In this document: in pieces, positions 1 through 7,662 of the stretch
Numbering within the stretch: position 1 is the first letter of the stretch
Layout: every line of letters begins with the position of its first letter
NCBI GenBank assembly: GCA_910584575.1
Contig: CAJUBG010000057.1
Location: forward strand, 1 to 25,292
Length of the DNA stretch: 25,292 nt
DNA from: an uncultured Dorea sp.
GTDB lineage: Bacteria > Bacillota > Clostridia > Lachnospirales > Lachnospiraceae
Direction of reading: 5' to 3'
The notes under the pieces: generated by a model
Told to the model about the DNA's origin: nothing
Database searches by the model: none
The model's input: the letters and a program-made list of their open reading frames with translations, nothing else
Translations under genes and position numbers: made by a program

Positions 1-59
1 CCCACCTTACTGAGCACCTCATATCGTTTTCCAAGAATAATACCGTCTTTCACACTCAT
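1..59 (-). CDS. prkC: Serine/threonine protein kinase PrkC (N-terminal fragment, runs off the window)
   Basis: Only the first 20 codons are present, so this is a partial gene. The visible residues include GKRYEVLSKVG, the start of the glycine-rich ATP loop of Hanks-type (PknB/PrkC) kinases. The ATG overlaps the TGA of the phosphatase gene in an ATGA junction at 56-59, and AGGTGA lies a few bases upstream as ribosome-binding site. The call rests on this short match plus the conserved prpC-prkC gene order of Firmicutes. In that family the full protein is a membrane kinase with extracellular PASTA repeats that senses cell-wall fragments; those domains lie outside the window. Confidence 0.8.
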   Translation of the reverse strand, partial: MSVKDGIILGKRYEVLSKV

Positions 60-796
60 ACACTCACCTCGTCTGCAAGTGGCTCTGCTATAACAACCCC
101 TATGTTATCTCTCCCGCCATTGCTGTTTGCCTTCTCAATCAACATCTGCACAGCCTCCACAACATCCCTAGAGCCACGCACGATATCAAACATATCCTCA
201 TCCTCCACCATATTACTCAGGCCGTCCGTACACATCAGGATTATATCGCCCTTCTTCAGCCGGAATTCATAGATATCTGCCTCCACGCCCTCCTTAACGC
301 CGATTGCCCTTGTAATAATATTCTTGTCCGGATGGTTTCTGGCCTCCTCCGCCTTGATGCCTCCAAGCCTTACCATCTCCTCCACCAGAGAATGGTCTTT
401 GGATATCTGGCGAATCTTTTCGTTAATCAAGTATAGCCGGCTGTCTCCCACATTGGCAAAATATAAGGTATTGCCAACAACCGTCGCCACTACCAGGGTA
501 GTTCCCATTCCCTCCAGCTTAATATCCGCAGACGCGACCTCGATTAATTTATCGTTTGCAATACTGACTACATTGCGAAGAATCTCCTCCGGCTTATTAA
601 GGGGGGTACTCTCCAATTCCTCCCGCAATACGCCCACCGTATATTTTGACGCAAAATCCCCCGCCTTGTGGCCGCCCATTCCGTCGGCTACCGCAAGAAG
701 ATTCGGAAAAGGCCCGATAGGCTTGTCCGTCACATATACATAGTCTTGATTGACTTCACGCTTTCTCCCTACATCAGTCATTGCAAATATCTTCAT
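56..796 (-). CDS. prpC: PP2C-family Ser/Thr protein phosphatase (PrpC/Stp)
   Basis: The protein has 246 residues, the normal size for bacterial PP2C phosphatases. It removes phosphate from Ser/Thr of proteins phosphorylated by the neighbouring PrkC kinase, using two or three Mn/Mg ions, in the cytosol. All PP2C motifs are visible: VNQD (residues 15-18), ADGMGGH with the metal ligands D38 and G39, GTT (98-100), NVGDSR (115-120), CTDGLSN with D191, and the final metal-binding DN at 230-231. There is no signal peptide or membrane segment. Its ATG overlaps the TGA of rlmN by four bases (ATGA at 793-796) and its own TGA overlaps the kinase start, so the three genes are translationally coupled. A GGGAG ribosome-binding site lies inside the end of rlmN. 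Confidence 0.95.
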   Translation of the reverse strand: MKIFAMTDVGRKREVNQDYVYVTDKPIGPFPNLLAVADGMGGHKAGDFASKYTVGVLREELESTPLNKPEEILRNVVSIANDKLIEVASADIKLEGMGTTLVVATVVGNTLYFANVGDSRLYLINEKIRQISKDHSLVEEMVRLGGIKAEEARNHPDKNIITRAIGVKEGVEADIYEFRLKKGDIILMCTDGLSNMVEDEDMFDIVRGSRDVVEAVQMLIEKANSNGGRDNIGVVIAEPLADEVSV

Positions 797-1875
797 CTGG
801 TTCTCCCGTCCGCGGCCATATAGCGCCTGCGAAGCTGACCGCAGGCTCCGTCTATATCTGAGCCTCTTTCCCTTCTTATAGTAACATTAATTCCACTTTT
901 TTCAAGTTTATTTTTAAAAACAGAAGCATTTTTACTGTTTGGTTTTATATATGCCCTCTCTGTAACCGGATTCACAGGAATCAGATTCAGATGGCAGTTC
1001 CTTGGCTTCAGGATTGCCGAAAGCTCGCTTATATCCTCCGGCTGGTCGTTCACACCCTTAATCAGACTGTACTCGAAGGTCACCCTGCGGCCCGTTTTGT
1101 CAAAATAATCGTCGCAGGCTCTAAGCACCTCCTCAAGGCCATACTTTTCTGCCACAGGCATCAGCTTCTTTCGCTTCTCCTGGTTAGAACCGTGGAGGGA
1201 TAGCGCCAGCGTAATCTGAAATCCCTCTGATGCCAGCCTGTGCATATTGGGGACAATTCCACAGGTAGAAGCTGTAATGTTCCTCTGGCTGATGTTCAGG
1301 CCGTGTTCGTCGCTTATCATCCGGATAAATCTGACAAAATTCTCATAATTATCGAGGGGTTCTCCGGTTCCCATCACCACGACATGGGAAACCCGTTCCT
1401 TCGTTAATCTCTGAATCTGATATATCTGCCTTAACATCTCCGAGGGGGCAAGATTGCGCTTAAGCCCTCCTATGGTGGAGGCACAAAACCGACACCCCAT
1501 CCGGCATCCCGCCTGTGACGACACACACACGGAATTCCCGTAAGGATGGCGCATCAGCACGCTTTCAATCATGTTGCCGTCCGAAAGCCCAAACAGAAAC
1601 TTCTCCGTCGGGTCTGTCTTAGAAATCTGACGCTCTACCAACTCTACCTTCGGAATCTCGTATTCATTCGATAATTTTTCCCTTAAGCCCTTAGAAAGAT
1701 TGGTCATTTCCTCAAAACCGGCGGCTAATTTCACATGCAGCCACTGGTAAATCTGGCGGCTCCTAAATGGCTGTTCGCCTATTCTGCTAATCTCCTCTGC
1801 CAGCTCATCGTAACTAAAAGAACAGATATCCTTCTTTTTTATTTTATTTTCTAAACATTGCAATATAGAATCCAT
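793..1875 (-). CDS. rlmN: Dual-specificity 23S rRNA / tRNA adenine C2-methyltransferase RlmN
   Basis: RlmN is a radical-SAM enzyme that methylates C2 of A2503 in 23S rRNA and A37 of some tRNAs. Numbered from the ATG at 1875 (360 residues), the CxxxCxxC cluster motif CRMGCRFC places the [4Fe-4S] ligands at C124, C128 and C131. The GEPLDN motif for SAM binding follows. The C-terminal C345 in GACGQLRRR is the cysteine that carries the transient methyl group. The reading frame is open to a TTG at 1881, but ATG 1875 has GGACGGG at better spacing. The start lies inside the 3' end of rsmB (about 30 bases overlap), typical of this operon. Cfr is a related family, but length and operon position fit RlmN. 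Confidence 0.95.
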   Translation of the reverse strand: MDSILQCLENKIKKKDICSFSYDELAEEISRIGEQPFRSRQIYQWLHVKLAAGFEEMTNLSKGLREKLSNEYEIPKVELVERQISKTDPTEKFLFGLSDGNMIESVLMRHPYGNSVCVSSQAGCRMGCRFCASTIGGLKRNLAPSEMLRQIYQIQRLTKERVSHVVVMGTGEPLDNYENFVRFIRMISDEHGLNISQRNITASTCGIVPNMHRLASEGFQITLALSLHGSNQEKRKKLMPVAEKYGLEEVLRACDDYFDKTGRRVTFEYSLIKGVNDQPEDISELSAILKPRNCHLNLIPVNPVTERAYIKPNSKNASVFKNKLEKSGINVTIRRERGSDIDGACGQLRRRYMAADGRTR

Positions 1876-3142
1876 CTCCAAAATCCCGTCCTGGTATCAT
1901 CTGCCGTTCACGCAGCATACGAAACTCTTGAAACCTGGCGGCAAACCACCTTGCGTTGCCCTCATTTTCTTCCCGGTTGATGGTACATGTACTGTAAACA
2001 AGGATCCCCCCTGGCTTCACATACTCTGCCGCCACCGACAGAATCTCCCGTTGAAGCGCAGCCAACTCCTGCTGCACCTCATACGTCATCTTATATTTCA
2101 AATCCGGCTTTCTTCCCAGTACGCCAAGTCCTGAGCAGGGAAGATCCGCAATCACAATATCAGCCTTCCCCACGGATGCATCATCCTTCACGCGTGCATC
2201 CATCCGGACTGCTTCTATATTACTCATACCGCTTCGCCGGATATTGTCCTCTATCAGCCCCACCTTATATTCCGTCAAGTCCCGCGCCTCCACATGTCCG
2301 GTGCCCCGAAGCATCTGCGCCAGATGAAGCGCCTTGCCGCCGGGCGCGGCGCATACATCTATAATATAGTCGCCTTCTTTCGGGGAGGCCCACTCGGCAA
2401 CCTGCATAGAGCTTATGTCCTGTACCTGATAGTATCCTTTCCTAAAACTGTCAAGCTTCATCAGATAATCAAACTCCGAAAGGTGCAGGGCGTAAGGCAG
2501 GCTCGCCTCCTCCTTGACGCAGACTCCCTCTGCCCTTAGTATCTTGAGAAGCTCAGCCTTCGATATCCTGTCAGGATGAAAGCGCACCGTCACCGGCCTC
2601 TCCCTCAGAAATTCTTCTGCCATGGCGCGCACTGTATCCTCCTCATATTCCAAAAGCCACCCCTCAAGAATCCATTCCGGTATAGAATATCTCACAGACA
2701 GATAATGAAGCCTGTCCTTCTCAGATGGATAACGAAGCTCTGACAAATTCCTGCCGATATTGCGCAGAACCCCGTTGACAAAGCCCCGAAGATTCCCAAA
2801 GCCTCTCTTTACCGCAAGCTTCACCGCCTCATTACATGCCGCGGAGGCCGGAACACTGTCCATGTATTTTAACTGATATACCCCACTTCTTAGAATCGTC
2901 CGAATCACTGGCTTCATCTTGTTCACCTTGACCTTTGAAAACTGGTCGATGATGTAATCCAACTCAATCATACGCTCTAAGGTGCCGTTCACCACTCTCG
3001 TAATAAATGCCCTCTCTTGCTTCTCCAGAAATTGATACTGGTCCAGGGCATTCTTAAGCGCGATATGGCAATATTCCCCGTCACGGGTAATCTGAAGCAG
3101 AATCTCCAGAATCAACTCACGGGTATTCGTGGATTGTGCCAT
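1844..3142 (-). CDS. rsmB: 16S rRNA (cytosine-967-C5)-methyltransferase RsmB
   Basis: RsmB (Sun/Fmu) methylates C967 of 16S rRNA from SAM. The N-terminal ~150 residues resemble the NusB-like RNA-binding domain; the C-terminal half is a Rossmann methyltransferase with the SAM loop DVCAAPGGKALHL. Two catalytic cysteines of the RNA m5C family are present: C336 in DLPCSGLG and the nucleophile C386 in YSTCTINREEN. The frame is open to 3184, but that start would overlap the upstream peptidase gene and lacks a ribosome-binding site. ATG 3142 has GGCGGAGG at good spacing and gives 432 residues, the usual size. It lies 19 bases after the peptidase stop, in the same operon. Confidence 0.94.
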   Translation of the reverse strand: MAQSTNTRELILEILLQITRDGEYCHIALKNALDQYQFLEKQERAFITRVVNGTLERMIELDYIIDQFSKVKVNKMKPVIRTILRSGVYQLKYMDSVPASAACNEAVKLAVKRGFGNLRGFVNGVLRNIGRNLSELRYPSEKDRLHYLSVRYSIPEWILEGWLLEYEEDTVRAMAEEFLRERPVTVRFHPDRISKAELLKILRAEGVCVKEEASLPYALHLSEFDYLMKLDSFRKGYYQVQDISSMQVAEWASPKEGDYIIDVCAAPGGKALHLAQMLRGTGHVEARDLTEYKVGLIEDNIRRSGMSNIEAVRMDARVKDDASVGKADIVIADLPCSGLGVLGRKPDLKYKMTYEVQQELAALQREILSVAAEYVKPGGILVYSTCTINREENEGNARWFAARFQEFRMLRERQMIPGRDFGDGFYIAMFRK

Positions 3143-3161
3143 GAAAAAATCCTCCGCCTGA

Positions 3162-3857
3162 TTACCGTCTCCGGTTGTTTGCAATCAAAATAATCCGCAA
3201 AAGCTGTAATGCCGCGGAAACCGCGCCTGCCACATACGTGAGCGCCGCCGCGAAAAGCACCTTCTTCGTGGCGTTGACCTCGTCTTCATAGAGGATTCCA
3301 CTGCCGCCTAAGATACGAATCGCCCGGCTTGACGCATTAAACTCTACCGGAAGCGTCACAATCTGGAATAAGACTGCCAGTGAAAACGCCAGGATACCCA
3401 GATTCAGGAACAGCATGGAGGAACGGCTGCTAAACAACAGCCCAATCAGAATCAAAGGCCATGCGATAGCACTCCCAAAATTCACAACCGGCACCAGCGC
3501 GCCTCTAATCTGCAGGGGCACATAGCCTGTATCATGCTGGATTGCGTGTCCGCACTCGTGGGCAGCCACTCCAAGAGCCGCAACGGATACGGAATTGTAG
3601 GTTGCGTCAGACAGACGCAGAACCTTTGAGCGCGGGTCATAGTGGTCTGTCAGATCTCCTGCAATATGCTCTACCCGCACATCATAGATACCGGCGCGCT
3701 TCAAAATCTGTTCAGCCGCCTCTCGACCCGTCATACCGGAATGATTCCTGACCTTGGAATACTTACTGAACGTAGACTTCATCTTTGCCGATGCCAAAAG
3801 ACAGATCACAAGGCCAATCACCACCAAAATATATGTGGGATCTATTCCATAATACAT
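3162..3857 (-). CDS. yugP: Membrane zinc metallopeptidase, YugP family
   Basis: From ATG 3857 (231 residues) this is a YugP-like neutral zinc metallopeptidase (Zn_peptidase_2). The gluzincin motif HECGH gives zinc ligands H100 and H104 and catalytic E101. Hydrophobic segments at about residues 8-23, 120-145, 150-175 and 205-228 indicate an integral membrane protein. The frame extends to 3884, but ATG 3857 is chosen because AGGAGGTG lies seven bases upstream. Substrate is unknown for the family; membrane-protein quality control is the usual guess. Its place between fmt and rsmB is seen in Clostridia, whereas Bacillus has fmt directly next to rsmB. A stem-loop separates it from fmt, and a TATAAT lies just after that stem. 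Confidence 0.88.
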   Translation of the reverse strand: MYYGIDPTYILVVIGLVICLLASAKMKSTFSKYSKVRNHSGMTGREAAEQILKRAGIYDVRVEHIAGDLTDHYDPRSKVLRLSDATYNSVSVAALGVAAHECGHAIQHDTGYVPLQIRGALVPVVNFGSAIAWPLILIGLLFSSRSSMLFLNLGILAFSLAVLFQIVTLPVEFNASSRAIRILGGSGILYEDEVNATKKVLFAAALTYVAGAVSAALQLLRIILIANNRRR

Positions 3858-3909
3858 AAATACACCTCCTAGACTACTTACCATTCAACAACATATACAA
3901 AGTATTATA

Positions 3910-3942
3910 TATGAAAAACAGGCAAATTACCTGTTTTTCATA
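3910..3942 (-). terminator. Inverted repeat between fmt and yugP (possible internal terminator)
   Basis: There is a perfect 13-bp inverted repeat (TATGAAAAACAGG / CCTGTTTTTCATA) around a 7-base loop, 28 bases after the fmt stop codon. The descending arm contains TTTTT, but the bases after the stem are TATAATAC rather than a pure T run, so termination is probably partial. The TATAAT immediately following could be the -10 of a yugP promoter, although no matching -35 is visible at 17 bases. It may adjust expression between the two halves of the operon. Confidence 0.5.
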
Positions 3943-3954
3943 CAAATTTAACAA

Positions 3955-3978
3955 TTCTTAATGATTTTCTTAATGATT
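3955..3978 (-). repeat. 12-bp tandem duplication covering the fmt stop codon
   Basis: TTCTTAATGATT occurs twice back to back (3955-3966 and 3967-3978) with no mismatch. On the coding strand this repeats the codons Asn-His-stop-Glu, so fmt ends in NH-stop and the same NH-stop recurs in frame 12 bases later. It looks like a slippage or unequal-crossover duplication. Confidence 0.9.
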
Positions 3979-4908
3979 CCCTAAAATCGTCCCCTCGCTC
4001 ATCGAATACCCCCGAAGAAACGCCCCTGCCTCCATCCGCTTCTTTCCGGGTATCTGTAATTCCAGCACCTTAAGAAGCCCGCGTCCGGTCTGAATACAGA
4101 AGCCGTCCTTTTGAACCCCGACAACCGTTCCGGGAGTCTCCTTCGTCTCCTGTCCCTCAATCACCTGAGCCTCCCAGAGCTTCGTCACTTTGCCGTCCCA
4201 GTCCGTGTAAGCGCTAGGCCAGGAATTCAAGCCCCGAATCAGCCTCTCAATGGAAACGGCATCCTGATTCCAGTCGATCTTCCCCAGGCTTTTATCTAAC
4301 ATCCTGGCATATTCCGTCGGGCTGTCCCCCTGTGCCTCAGGCTTAATGCTTCCCTCCTCCAAGCCCTTGAGCGTGCGCACACAAAGCTTTGCCCCCGCTT
4401 CGGCAAGCTTATCATGAAGGCTGTCTCCCGTCTCCTTTTCGTCTAATACAACCTCTGTCTTAAGCAGCATATCCCCTGTGTCCAGTCCCTCGTCCATCTG
4501 CATAGTAGTGACGCCGGAAATCTTCTCACCATTGATAACCGCCCACTGGATAGGCGCCGCGCCGCGGTATTTCGGAAGCAGCGACGCATGGACATTGATA
4601 CATCCGTAAGGCGTCATCTCCAATATCTCCTTGGGAAGAATCTGCCCGAAGGCGATAACCACTATCACATCAGCCTCATATTTTCTCAATTCCTCGATAC
4701 ACTCAGGAGTACGCACCCTCCTTGGCTGAAACACAGGAATCTGATGCAAAATCGCTGTTTCCTTGACCGGTGTGTACTGCATCTTACCGCCCCGTCCTTT
4801 TGGCTTGTCAGGCTGCGTCACCGCCAGCACCACCTCATGGCCAGCCTCAATCAGAGCCTTTAGCGTCCCCACAGAGAAATCCGGAGTTCCCATGAAAATT
4901 ACTCTCAT
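3970..4908 (-). CDS. fmt: Methionyl-tRNA formyltransferase
   Basis: Fmt transfers a formyl group from 10-formyl-tetrahydrofolate to initiator Met-tRNA in the cytosol. At 312 residues it has the standard length. The N-terminal catalytic domain shows the start MRVIFMGTPDF and the folate/active-site motif INVHASLLPKYRG, giving N105 and H107, followed by D143 in DEGLDTGD. These three match the catalytic Asn-His-Asp of the family. The C-terminal OB-like domain (from about residue 205) binds the tRNA. The ATG directly follows the TAG of def, and AGGAGG inside the def end serves as ribosome-binding site, so def and fmt are coupled. The two enzymes put on and later remove the formyl group. Confidence 0.97.
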   Translation of the reverse strand: MRVIFMGTPDFSVGTLKALIEAGHEVVLAVTQPDKPKGRGGKMQYTPVKETAILHQIPVFQPRRVRTPECIEELRKYEADVIVVIAFGQILPKEILEMTPYGCINVHASLLPKYRGAAPIQWAVINGEKISGVTTMQMDEGLDTGDMLLKTEVVLDEKETGDSLHDKLAEAGAKLCVRTLKGLEEGSIKPEAQGDSPTEYARMLDKSLGKIDWNQDAVSIERLIRGLNSWPSAYTDWDGKVTKLWEAQVIEGQETKETPGTVVGVQKDGFCIQTGRGLLKVLELQIPGKKRMEAGAFLRGYSMSEGTILGNH

Positions 4909-5382
4909 CTATTCATCCTCCTCGTATACCGCGTCATGAAGGCCGCCCTCCACCATCTCCACATACATCTTTCCGTCCAAATGGTCAATCTCATGGCAGA
5001 AGGCGCGTGCCAGAAGCTCCTCCCCTTCCATCTCGACCTCCTCCATATCCTCGGTCATTGTACGTATCCGTACATAGTTGGGCCTGGTAACGGTGCCTGC
5101 CTTGCCAGGAACACTCAAGCATGCTTCTTCACCCGTCTGCTCGCCGGACACCTCAAGAATCTCCGGATTAATCAGCACAATGGGGCCGTCGCCAATATCA
5201 ATAACCACAATCTTTTTCAGGATTCCCACCTGGGGCGCGGCAAGCCCTACTCCCTGGGCTTCATACATGGTATCCAGCATGTCGTTAATTAATATCCTGT
5301 TTCGCAGCGTCATCTTTGTTACATCCTTGCATTTCTTTGTGAGCACCTCGTCTCCAAGCTCACGAATCTTCCTTATTGCCAT
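4909..5382 (-). CDS. def: Peptide deformylase
   Basis: Def removes the N-formyl group from nascent proteins with a metal ion (Fe or Zn). All three family motifs are present: GVGLAAPQVG, EEACLSVPG (metal-ligand cysteine) and HEIDH with H130, E131 and H134. From ATG 5382 the protein has 157 residues. The frame is open 10 codons further upstream, but GAGAGGAG lies just ahead of ATG 5382 and no good site precedes the longer start. It ends in TAG directly against the fmt ATG and begins 46 bases after the priA stop. The EACLS form is that of typical bacterial deformylases. Confidence 0.96.
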   Translation of the reverse strand: MAIRKIRELGDEVLTKKCKDVTKMTLRNRILINDMLDTMYEAQGVGLAAPQVGILKKIVVIDIGDGPIVLINPEILEVSGEQTGEEACLSVPGKAGTVTRPNYVRIRTMTEDMEEVEMEGEELLARAFCHEIDHLDGKMYVEMVEGGLHDAVYEEDE

Positions 5383-5428
5383 AATCTGCTCTCCTCTCGG
5401 TTTTCTTCTCAATCTATTTCAAAGGCTG

Positions 5429-7657
5429 TTAAAATACGTTCATCGGATTAAAATCGAACTGAATCCGCATTGTCTGGAATCCTTTGTTGATTTCAATATA
5501 CTTCTCCATCCGGTTCTTTACCTCAACCAGAAGCCCATAATCTGGCCCCTTCAGATACAAGACCCTCCGGTACACGTCGCTGACCTTCGCCACATAAGGG
5601 CTTGCCGGCCCGATGAGCTGTAATATTCCTCTCTTGTCAACTCTATTTGCAAAATCCTTCAGATACTTTGCCGCCGTCTCAAGCAGCTTCTCGTCGGGCC
5701 CTGTCATCAAAACCGCCAACAACTGCTCGACTGGCGGATAGCCCATAAGCCCCCGATACTCCATCTCGGCGGCATAGAAGCCTTCATAATCCTGCGCCGC
5801 TGCCATCTCGATACTGTAATGCTCTGGACTGTATGTCTGGATTACGACCTCCCCCTTACTCCTTCCCCGTCCGGCACGTCCCGCCGCCTGGGTCAGGAGC
5901 TGGAACGTCCGTTCCGCGGCGCGGTAATCGCTGGAATACAGGGACATATCCGCAGCCAAAATTCCCACCAGCGTCACATTGGGGAAATCATGACCCTTGA
6001 CAATCATCTGCGTCCCAATCAAAATGTCTGCTTCTTCACTGGAAAATGCTTCCAGTATCTTTTCATGCCCATCCTTCGTCCTAGTGGTATCCATATCCAT
6101 CCGAAGAACCCTCGCAGACGGAAACTGACGCTTCACCATCTCCTCTATCTGCTGTGTCCCCGCCTTAAATCCGCCTATATACCCAGAGCCGCAGGAGGGA
6201 CACACATGAAGCTGAGGCTCCTCATGGCCGCAGTAATGGCAGAGCATTTTACCGCCCTTGTGCGCCGCAAGAGAAACATCGCAATGAGGACATTTTACTA
6301 CATATCCGCAAGACCTGCAAGAAACAAAACCTGCATATCCCCTTCGATTTAGAAACAGCATGATCTGCTCATGCCTCAAAAGCCTTGCGTCTATCAGATT
6401 TTTCAGGTGGTCGCTCAGAATCGAACGGTTTCCCGCCCTTAATTCTTTCCTCATGTCCTCCACGTAAACTTCTGGGAGCTCTCCTTCTCCTGCCCGCTTC
6501 TTAAGCTCTAAAAGTTGAAAACGCCCGCATTTGCAGGCATAAAACGCTTCCAGGGACGGTGTCGCAGAGCCAAGCACCACACTTGCGCCCTCTCTTTTCG
6601 CCCGTTCAATGGCTGTCTCCCTGGCATGATAGCGGGGCGTCTGCTCGCTCTTGTAGGCAGCCTCATGCTCCTCGTCAATCACAATCAGCCCCAGACGGGG
6701 AAAGGGCGTAAACAGGGCAGAACGGGGACCGATCATCACATCCACCTCGCCAGACTTAACCCTCTCCATCTGGTCGAAGCGCTCACCCGCCGACATCCTG
6801 GAATTAAGGATTGACACCCTGTCGCCGAATCTCCCATAGAAACGCATGACAGTCTGATAGGTAAGCGCAATCTCAGGAATCAGGACGATTGCCTGGCCGC
6901 CCGCTTCCAAAACCTGGGCGATCATCTCCATGTAAACCTCCGTCTTACCGCTTCCCGTAATCCCATATACCAGATAGGTCTTGCGGACCCCCTTGCAATA
7001 GTCTTCCCTGAAAATGTTGATTGCATGTCGCTGCTCATCAGTAAATTCCGGCGCCTCCCTATCCTGGCTCTTATGGCGGATCGGATTGCGGAATACTGTC
7101 TCAGACTCCAAGGAAATAATGTTCTTCTCCTTTAGGGCACGAACCACGGCTCCCGTCACATTTAATTTCTTTGTCAGAAGCTCATAATCCTGTTCCGGCT
7201 GGTCTAAAAGGGCGGCCAAGAGCCTTGCCCGCGCCCTCTGGTTCTTATGAAGGAACACTTCAAGCTGCTGCTTTCCCGCAGCTTCATCCAGAAGCAGGCG
7301 AATACGCCTTTTCTTTCGCGCCTTCTCCTGCTTTTTGATGGGAATCACCGTTTTCAATGCCTGAATCATGGTCCCGCCGTAGTATTCCTTCATCCACGCC
7401 GCCAGGGCGACCATCCTTGATTCGATAGCCAGGCTTCCCTTCGCTATGGACAGAACCGGCTTCATCTTCCCTTCGTCGTAATCTGGCTTGTCAGAAAATC
7501 CGGTCACATACCCCCGTATTTCTTTATCTCCCTTTCCGAAAGGAACAATAACCTCCGTTCCAATCTGAAGCTCTCCCTCAAGCTCTGGCAAAATCTTGTA
7601 TTGAAACACCTTATCCAGTTTTTCATGTGTAATATCTACTATAATATCAGCGTACAT
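5429..7657 (-). CDS. priA: Primosomal protein N' (PriA), replication restart DNA helicase
   Basis: PriA recognises stalled replication forks and reloads the replicative helicase. The 742-residue protein has the family layout: an N-terminal DNA-binding domain, a helicase core with Walker A GITGSGKTE (K238) and Walker B DEEH (328-331), and an eight-cysteine zinc-binding insertion near residues 450-490 (CRSC, CPHC, CHYC, CPSC pairs). Conserved helicase motifs GSATPS, QMIVKGHDFP and QAAGRAGR follow. ATG 7657 is the only sensible start; GGAGG lies 16 bases upstream, an unusually long spacing, so initiation may depend on coupling with murE, whose stop is five bases away. Confidence 0.97.
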   Translation of the reverse strand: MYADIIVDITHEKLDKVFQYKILPELEGELQIGTEVIVPFGKGDKEIRGYVTGFSDKPDYDEGKMKPVLSIAKGSLAIESRMVALAAWMKEYYGGTMIQALKTVIPIKKQEKARKKRRIRLLLDEAAGKQQLEVFLHKNQRARARLLAALLDQPEQDYELLTKKLNVTGAVVRALKEKNIISLESETVFRNPIRHKSQDREAPEFTDEQRHAINIFREDYCKGVRKTYLVYGITGSGKTEVYMEMIAQVLEAGGQAIVLIPEIALTYQTVMRFYGRFGDRVSILNSRMSAGERFDQMERVKSGEVDVMIGPRSALFTPFPRLGLIVIDEEHEAAYKSEQTPRYHARETAIERAKREGASVVLGSATPSLEAFYACKCGRFQLLELKKRAGEGELPEVYVEDMRKELRAGNRSILSDHLKNLIDARLLRHEQIMLFLNRRGYAGFVSCRSCGYVVKCPHCDVSLAAHKGGKMLCHYCGHEEPQLHVCPSCGSGYIGGFKAGTQQIEEMVKRQFPSARVLRMDMDTTRTKDGHEKILEAFSSEEADILIGTQMIVKGHDFPNVTLVGILAADMSLYSSDYRAAERTFQLLTQAAGRAGRGRSKGEVVIQTYSPEHYSIEMAAAQDYEGFYAAEMEYRGLMGYPPVEQLLAVLMTGPDEKLLETAAKYLKDFANRVDKRGILQLIGPASPYVAKVSDVYRRVLYLKGPDYGLLVEVKNRMEKYIEINKGFQTMRIQFDFNPMNVF

Positions 7658-7662
7658 GCTAA

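Noticed and set aside
3162..3857. YugP gene between fmt and rsmB as a novel insertion
   Set aside because: This arrangement is familiar in Clostridia and has normal operon spacing.
5078..5623. Open frame of 181 codons on the plus strand across def and priA ends
   Set aside because: It is antisense to two genes with clear catalytic motifs, has no ribosome-binding site, and its protein is not family-like.
5819..6352. Open frame of 177 codons on the plus strand inside priA
   Set aside because: priA motifs, including eight zinc cysteines, occupy the opposite strand throughout.
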